64,000 bases of DNA from Lepeophtheirus salmonis (taxonomy: Eukaryota; Arthropoda; Copepoda; Siphonostomatoida; Caligidae). The translations under genes were made by a program, and so were the position numbers. The notes under the pieces are model-generated. The model saw only the letters and a program-made list of their open reading frames with translations. It was not told the origin of the DNA and ran no database searches. The stretch lies in contig NC_052138.2 in assembly GCF_016086655.4 (NCBI RefSeq), forward strand, positions 33,925,403 through 33,989,402, read 5' to 3'. This document shows, piece after piece, positions 59,240 through 64,000 of this stretch; within the stretch, counting starts at the first letter, position 1; the number at the start of each line of letters is the position of its first letter.

Positions 59240-60690
59240 TCCTCAACATTATTTTTCGTCTTTTAAGCAATAAGTATTACTTTAAACTTAGATTTTCTCT
59301 CTTCAAAAATGAGGGTATAATATTAGCAGCTTTCGAAAATATTTAAAACTGTTCAGGTTGCAACCACAAAAATTATCGCACTATTCCAATTTCATATTTT
59401 TTACAAGTATATATATTTAAGTATTTGTAGGTTGTAACTAAAAAAGTTATAATTACCCCTCTAGTACTTTTCCTTCAAATCTAACATAAATAGTTTTTAA
59501 ACCCCCCCCAAAAAAAAAAAAAAGTCAGAGTATGAGAACTTAAAAAAGTTTTAATATTCAAATGTTAATAAAATAGAGTTTTGGTCATGACATTTCTCTT
59601 TTTTTACATAAATAATTTCAACATACAAAGTCAATTATAATAGAATATTTGAATTTTTTGATTTAAAAACTGCGATCAGAAGGAGGGTAATCAATAAATA
59701 ATTGATTATCACTTCTAGAATATTCAGAAAAAGTCCAGGAAAAAATTAAAATACAATAACAAATATAAATCAGAAATATCCCTTGAAATAAGCTAATACA
59801 CACGTGTTTTTTAATATTTTTTAAATATTATATCGTTTTTGTATTCATGTGAAATAGTTAGGCTAAGGTTTTTTTATTCCTCGGCAAACAAACTTAGAAG
59901 AAAGAATGCAGGCATTCTCTCTTTAGGCCCTTTAAGAATTATCAAATATAGAACCAATTGTAAGAAGCCCCGATGAAATCCAGTTTTTCCAAAGGAGATT
60001 AGGCGTAGTTTTGCATCTTCAATTAAAATTTCCATAATAAGCTTTATAATTGTAAGAGAGACATATAATTTACTTGGTATATTGATGTATCACAGAGAGT
60101 AAACCTTATTCACTCAAATCTAATTCTCTAAATTTATAGCATAATTATTACAAAAAAGACCTAAATGGTATGGTTTTAAAAAAAAAATTAAATTTTTCTT
60201 ATGTTATTTATTGTTACAAATCCTATGCTGATTATACAAGTAAGTTGATACAATAATCTTTTTGTAAATACATCATATGGGCCTACAACTATTGAGCGTA
60301 TTAAACAAAATATGAGTTTATGCAATATATGAAAAAGATAGAATATAATCAATTACAATTTCTTCTTTAGTACACAAAACTGTATAAGAAAAGTCTCAAA
60401 GCCAAATTTAGTGATGTAGATTCATTTTGAAGAAAGAGGTACATAATATTTAAGCAGTCGGTTATGTATGAACGTAGTGTATTAGAAATATGCAGTAGAT
60501 AATTTCATTTTTCATTTTTTTATGTATGGAATAAATACGAAGGGGGCTCTTTCTTTAGTTTTTTTTAATCAGCATATTTTGGGAATATATTTGGGTCGAC
60601 AATTAATAAGAGGGATCTTAAACTGAATTTAAATTAGTTTCCATAGTAATACTTTCAAGTGTAAATACTTTGAATTTCCCTTCGGAGAAC
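59240..60690. other. AT-rich stretch, nothing recognised
   Basis: A C-run followed by an A-run lies at 59,503-59,523. No gene or element supported. Confidence 0.5.
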
Positions 60691-60708
60691 AAAGGAGGAT
60701 GAACACTA

Positions 60709-60955
60709 GTCTTGAGTCTAGTATGTGTTGAGAAATATATTCATGCTCTGAAAAATGGTGACATCGCGTATAGCAAGGCCAATGTTTGTGGCAAAATGGT
60801 AAGAATATGCTTGAAAAAGAATTTTTTCCTTTGGTAATGGACTCAAAACTGCTTCATCGAGGCGAAAGTCAATGTGAGTGGATGATTTACTGTTCTCTTA
60901 TTCGGCGAGAGGGTGAATTTAAGTATAGAGTTCGCTTGAGCCTGCCATTATCGTA
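60709..60955 (+). pseudogene. Frameshifted coding remnant, family unknown
   Basis: One plus-strand frame (60,709-60,837) reads VEKYIHALKNGDIAYSKAN and VCGKMVRICLKKNFF. A one-base shift near 60,830 continues as PLVMDSKLLHRGESQCEW, then MIYCSLIRREGEFKYRVRL, to a stop near 60,955. Both halves have protein-like composition, unlike the flanks. The minus strand also has an open stretch here, so strand is not certain. I do not recognise the family. It could be a host pseudogene or part of an element. Confidence 0.35.
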
Positions 60956-60959
60956 GCAT

Positions 60960-61575
60960 TTTTTTGAGGAGTATAAGATTAACAAGTCTGAAAGCTTGAT
61001 GTAACCTTCACATATTTTCTATACGGCTTTATTAAAAGTAGTAAATAATTTGACACTAAGAATTTTTGAAGGAAATAAATTTTTAGGATTCGGCTTACAA
61101 TTTGTCTTTTTTGGTTGTCTTTTCCGCTCTATCTCATTTTGGTAAACTTATTTGAGTTTAAAAAATAAAATAATGAAACTTAATTACCTTGTGTTCCAAG
61201 TTTAACCATTTACGCCCCTATGTGAATAATTCGTCATGTACTATTAAAAAAACATATGTCAAGAATAAATAAAGAAGTAGACCTTAGATACAGAACGAGG
61301 CTGATGGAGAAAAGGTTCTGTTTACGTTTTAAGATAGTGTTGCATCAAAAAAATGCACCACTTTTCAGTCAAAAAAAAAAAAAACTTTGGTGGTGCATTT
61401 ATGCGCATTTCAATCCTCCTTGACATCTGTTTAATTTTATTGGATGGACAAAATCCCTGTTACGCTAAGTAGTTGTAAATAATAAAGTACGTTTATGAAA
61501 GTTTCCATTTATGCCACTAAAACACATTATAAGTTGAGATTCAGACTAAAAACTATAGTTTTCATTGGTGGGACT
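60960..61575. other. AT-rich stretch, nothing recognised
   Basis: No motif or supported frame; A and T runs near 61,370. Confidence 0.45.
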
Positions 61576-61583
61576 TTTTAGCC

Positions 61584-62120
61584 CAAATCTACATTAACAA
61601 ATAGTAATTTTTACGTTTATAAATGTAAATTTTTCCAGACTGTCTATAAGAAATCAAATGTTAACTATACAATCCCTTTTGAGTCTTTCTTAAAATTACT
61701 CAAGAAGAGGAACATATCCTTTCAAGGAATGCACAATCCCTTGAAGCTCGGAGGTTTGAACATGATACCCATTGAAGACATGCGGAAATGTTTTAACTCC
61801 GACCAGATGAGGAAGTTGTGGGATAACAACCATTACTGGTCGGACAACTTGATTGCCTTTCTTGTGGAGCATAATTTTGATTATAGTATGCACTCATAAC
61901 GTTGCCTCACAAAAACACTTTTAAAACTTAGAAAATCCCACCCAAAATCAAATTCTGTTGCGATAGATCAATCGATGTATTTACAAAAGTTGAGCTTTCC
62001 TTTCTGTGGGATATGCATATAAAATACACATTTAACGTGAACTGTACTACAGATCGTGAGTTCAGAAGTTGCAGCAGATGTGATCACGTCAAATTCTGTG
62101 GGAAGCAAAATGGCTGTTAA
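61584..62120 (+). pseudogene. piggyBac-like transposase remnant (C-terminal part)
   Basis: An open frame of about 105 codons runs to a TAA at 61,897-61,899. It contains FESFLKLLKKRNISFQGM, resembling the DNFFTS..LL..LK.RNI...GT block of piggyBac transposases. MIPIEDMRK and YWSDNLIAFL then resemble the KDMKK and RW.DNK.V blocks. Further on, a separate frame ends with CTTDREFRSCSRCDHVKFCG and KQNGC at a TAA (62,118-62,120), which looks like the Cys-rich terminal domain. piggyBac moves by cut and paste at TTAA. The acidic triad cannot be traced. A good splice acceptor (AAATTTTTCCAG, 61,638) inside the frame leaves open that it is a host exon instead. Confidence 0.45.
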
Positions 62121-62329
62121 ATTTTATGAATCAGTTTTAGGAAAATATACACCCATACTTCCTTTTTAAAATTAAAATAAGCATACATACTATTGCAAGC
62201 ACAAGAATATATCCAACGCAACTCCTTTCCTTTCATCTTTTATCTAAGTTACCGCGATATTGCAAGAACTCCCAAACAAAGTATTAACGCAATTAGAGGG
62301 AAAAATTAAAAATGTTTATTCCTACTCAA

Positions 62330-62620
62330 TTTTGGTTCTCTAAATTGGTTGATGGAAACGGTCTCTCTTCTGGATCATTTTGAGGGTACATCGAGCAAGA
62401 TGTCTCCCAGAGTGGTGCTCGGGTCCTTAAAACCTCTTGAAGGGACGAGCAGGGTACTCCCCGATTTAATTGTTTTTGTAGAGTTTTGTCAGGTACTCTT
62501 GAATTTACGGGCAAATACCTTACAGACAGCCGATTTAATTGTTTTTTCTGTGAAATAACAACGGCAAGGACCAACCATATTCTGTGACATAGTAAAAAAA
62601 TCTTAGTTGACACTTATTAC
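62330..62620. repeat. GC-richer block with a 69 bp spaced direct repeat
   Basis: CCGATTTAATTGTTTT occurs at 62,461-62,476 and 62,530-62,545. Both strands are open over most of the block (69 codons on +, 95 on -), and the repeat makes both peptides repeat a short string (PDLIVF and ADLIVF on +). That mirrors DNA duplication and is weak evidence for a gene. It may belong with the piggyBac-like remnant just to the left. No family recognised. Confidence 0.4.
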
Positions 62621-62624
62621 AAAA

Positions 62625-63262
62625 TTCAAAAACTCTCAAAAAAATAATTTCAATTCCAACTACATAAACAAGACTTTTTATCTACTTCGAAACATCGAAA
62701 AAATCAATTCATTCATAACCAAGGCCCAATTGTATTATTCTATACATTACAACCTGTCAAAGAAAATATTATTGCTGGAACTAAGGCCATTTTGAAATTG
62801 TTTTATAATGTTTTAACAAAATTAGATTTATTTTCAGACCTTTACTTTGTTGTTTTAAACGTTGCATAATAATCTTTTTTTTTTAATCATGATTTTAATT
62901 GTTTTCGAAACTGATTGTATTCTTGAATTGTTGAACGTTAAATAAAATTGCATTCCTTATGACCAAGAAAAAAAAATTATATACACACTAATATTCTAAT
63001 TCTACACTAATAATTAAAAATTTCAAAAAAAGTAAAGAGTAAAGTAATCAAAAATAAAGAATTTTTTGTTCCAGTCCACGCTGCTCAAATCAACATAATT
63101 CTTAGTTAATAACCAGATAATTTAGAGGGTCAGAAAACGAATATTGACATGGCCACTGAGTAAATTACCTTAAAAGTTACAAAGGATAAGTCCCTTAGGG
63201 TTTATAAACCTAGTTTTTTTAGTCACATTGAAAAAACACTATATTTTATTGCTATAAACGCA
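62625..63262. other. AT-rich stretch, nothing recognised
   Basis: The frame at 62,607-62,795 (+) is AT-driven. No motif seen. Confidence 0.45.
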
Positions 63263-63263
63263 T

Positions 63264-63459
63264 TCTGAATGATTTTGAACATCATGGAAATAAGATCATT
63301 TTCTTCAGTAATGGAAAAAACTTCACTGTTCATCCTATTGCTAATAAGCGGAGAGACAATGTGTTTTCTATAAAATTGAAAAAGAGACCCTGGAACATTT
63401 TTCCTCAAAATGTAAGGGTACTAAACGAAGAAGGAGTTGAGTGTCAGAGATATTAAATG
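63264..63459 (+). pseudogene. maT/Tc1-like transposase fragment (first catalytic region)
   Basis: The plus-strand frame reads LNDFEHHGNKIIFFSNGKNF then TVHPIANKRRD. This matches the LL.DLK..GNRIIFFSDEK.FTVDPV.NK.NDR block of the group. The catalytic Asp-Glu of FSDEK is changed to Asn-Gly, so it is inactive. The frame stays open to a TAA at 63,457-63,459. The 61-codon minus-strand frame here (63,223-63,408) is its shadow. Confidence 0.65.
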
Positions 63460-64000
63460 AGAGATACATAGTTAATCTAAAGGGAAATTATTTTCTTGTA
63501 GTCCCTGTTGGCCCCATCAAGAAATTATTAATTTTCCCATCATAAAAATAAGAAATATGCTTTACAAATTTATAAGTACATGGACATTTTTACCTGGTGG
63601 TATTTTAGATTTTGTATGCAAGATTAGTCGTATGTATGAAATTTACCATTTCCTCATTTAAAAAAAATAATAATCGAATGTAAAATAGCAAATTATATTT
63701 CTATTTTGTATAAATAAGAAAACATCAAGAAGAAAAAAATACCCGTATTGTTTTTCCAAAGTCACTTTGTAAAGTTGGGTGATTTTTCATTTATCATTTT
63801 TTCTACGCAAATTATCTAAAATAATCGGATCCTCTATTTAATGTTTTGATGCACTTATTTCATAGAAATATTACTTTACTTTTAAATATACAACATATTG
63901 TATAATGATTTTCTTTGATTTATAATTTGCTAACAAAAATCCTTTGATGATGCACTAGATTCCTCTTTCTTTGAACAATCAAATAAAATAAATACTTATA
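63460..64000. other. AT-rich end of the window, nothing recognised
   Basis: No motif or supported frame. Confidence 0.45.

Noticed and set aside
1..64000. Bacterial or phage features such as operons, ribosome binding sites or CRISPR arrays
   Set aside because: No long open frames, no direct-repeat and spacer pattern, and introns and eukaryotic transposons throughout.

Overview
The window is very AT-rich eukaryotic DNA with no long open frame, no operons and no bacterial signals. Many decayed Tc1/mariner-type transposons, a Ty3/gypsy-type LTR element, Helitron-like pieces and short introns with arthropod-like splice sites point to an arthropod. A caligid copepod such as the salmon louse is my best guess from the overall style, but nothing in the window proves it. 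Most of the window is intergenic sequence full of old transposon copies. The usual minimum-length ORF search is misleading here: most listed ORFs are antisense shadows or chance frames in AT-rich DNA.

Left part (1-26 kb): a GC-richer open frame and a 4 x 16 bp minisatellite open the window, followed by a minus-strand candidate terminal exon with a poly(A) signal (948-1255). A Tc1 element (about 6.0-7.4 kb) keeps its catalytic residues in several frames. Open frames of uncertain nature lie at 8.8-9.65 and 10.7-11.0 kb, a transposase scrap at 15.1 kb, and a second Tc1-superfamily element with recognisable ends at 21.25-22.85 kb. A diverged tandem array (24.3-25.06 kb) ends next to a worn Helitron-like 3' end, followed by a gag-like scrap at 26.0 kb.

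Middle (26-47 kb): largely empty AT-rich DNA, with a roughly 510 bp non-autonomous Helitron candidate (32.6-33.1 kb), a mariner fragment (34.8-35.3 kb) and two abutting perfect hairpins (39.3 kb). A small split gene on the minus strand (40,496-40,865) joins in phase across a 92 bp intron. A plus-strand terminal exon with a poly(A) signal lies at 41.7-41.9 kb. The best-defined mobile element is a 4,053 bp minus-strand Ty3/gypsy-type element (42,558-46,610) with unusually short LTRs (126 and 122 bp), a perfect 5 bp target duplication, a primer-binding site and a polypurine tract. Its coding region is broken and the reverse transcriptase active-site region is deleted.

Right part (47-64 kb): fragments of mariner, Tc1/maT-like, LINE and piggyBac-like elements, a 740 bp imperfect tandem duplication (54.6-55.8 kb), a candidate terminal exon at 57.3 kb and a frameshifted coding remnant at 60.7 kb. 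A dispersed repeat family that looks like a tRNA-derived SINE occurs five times, in both orientations. I found no operon, CRISPR array, rRNA or intact tRNA, and no evidence of a new multi-gene system. The most original signals are the hidden split genes, the SINE-like family and the compact LTR element.
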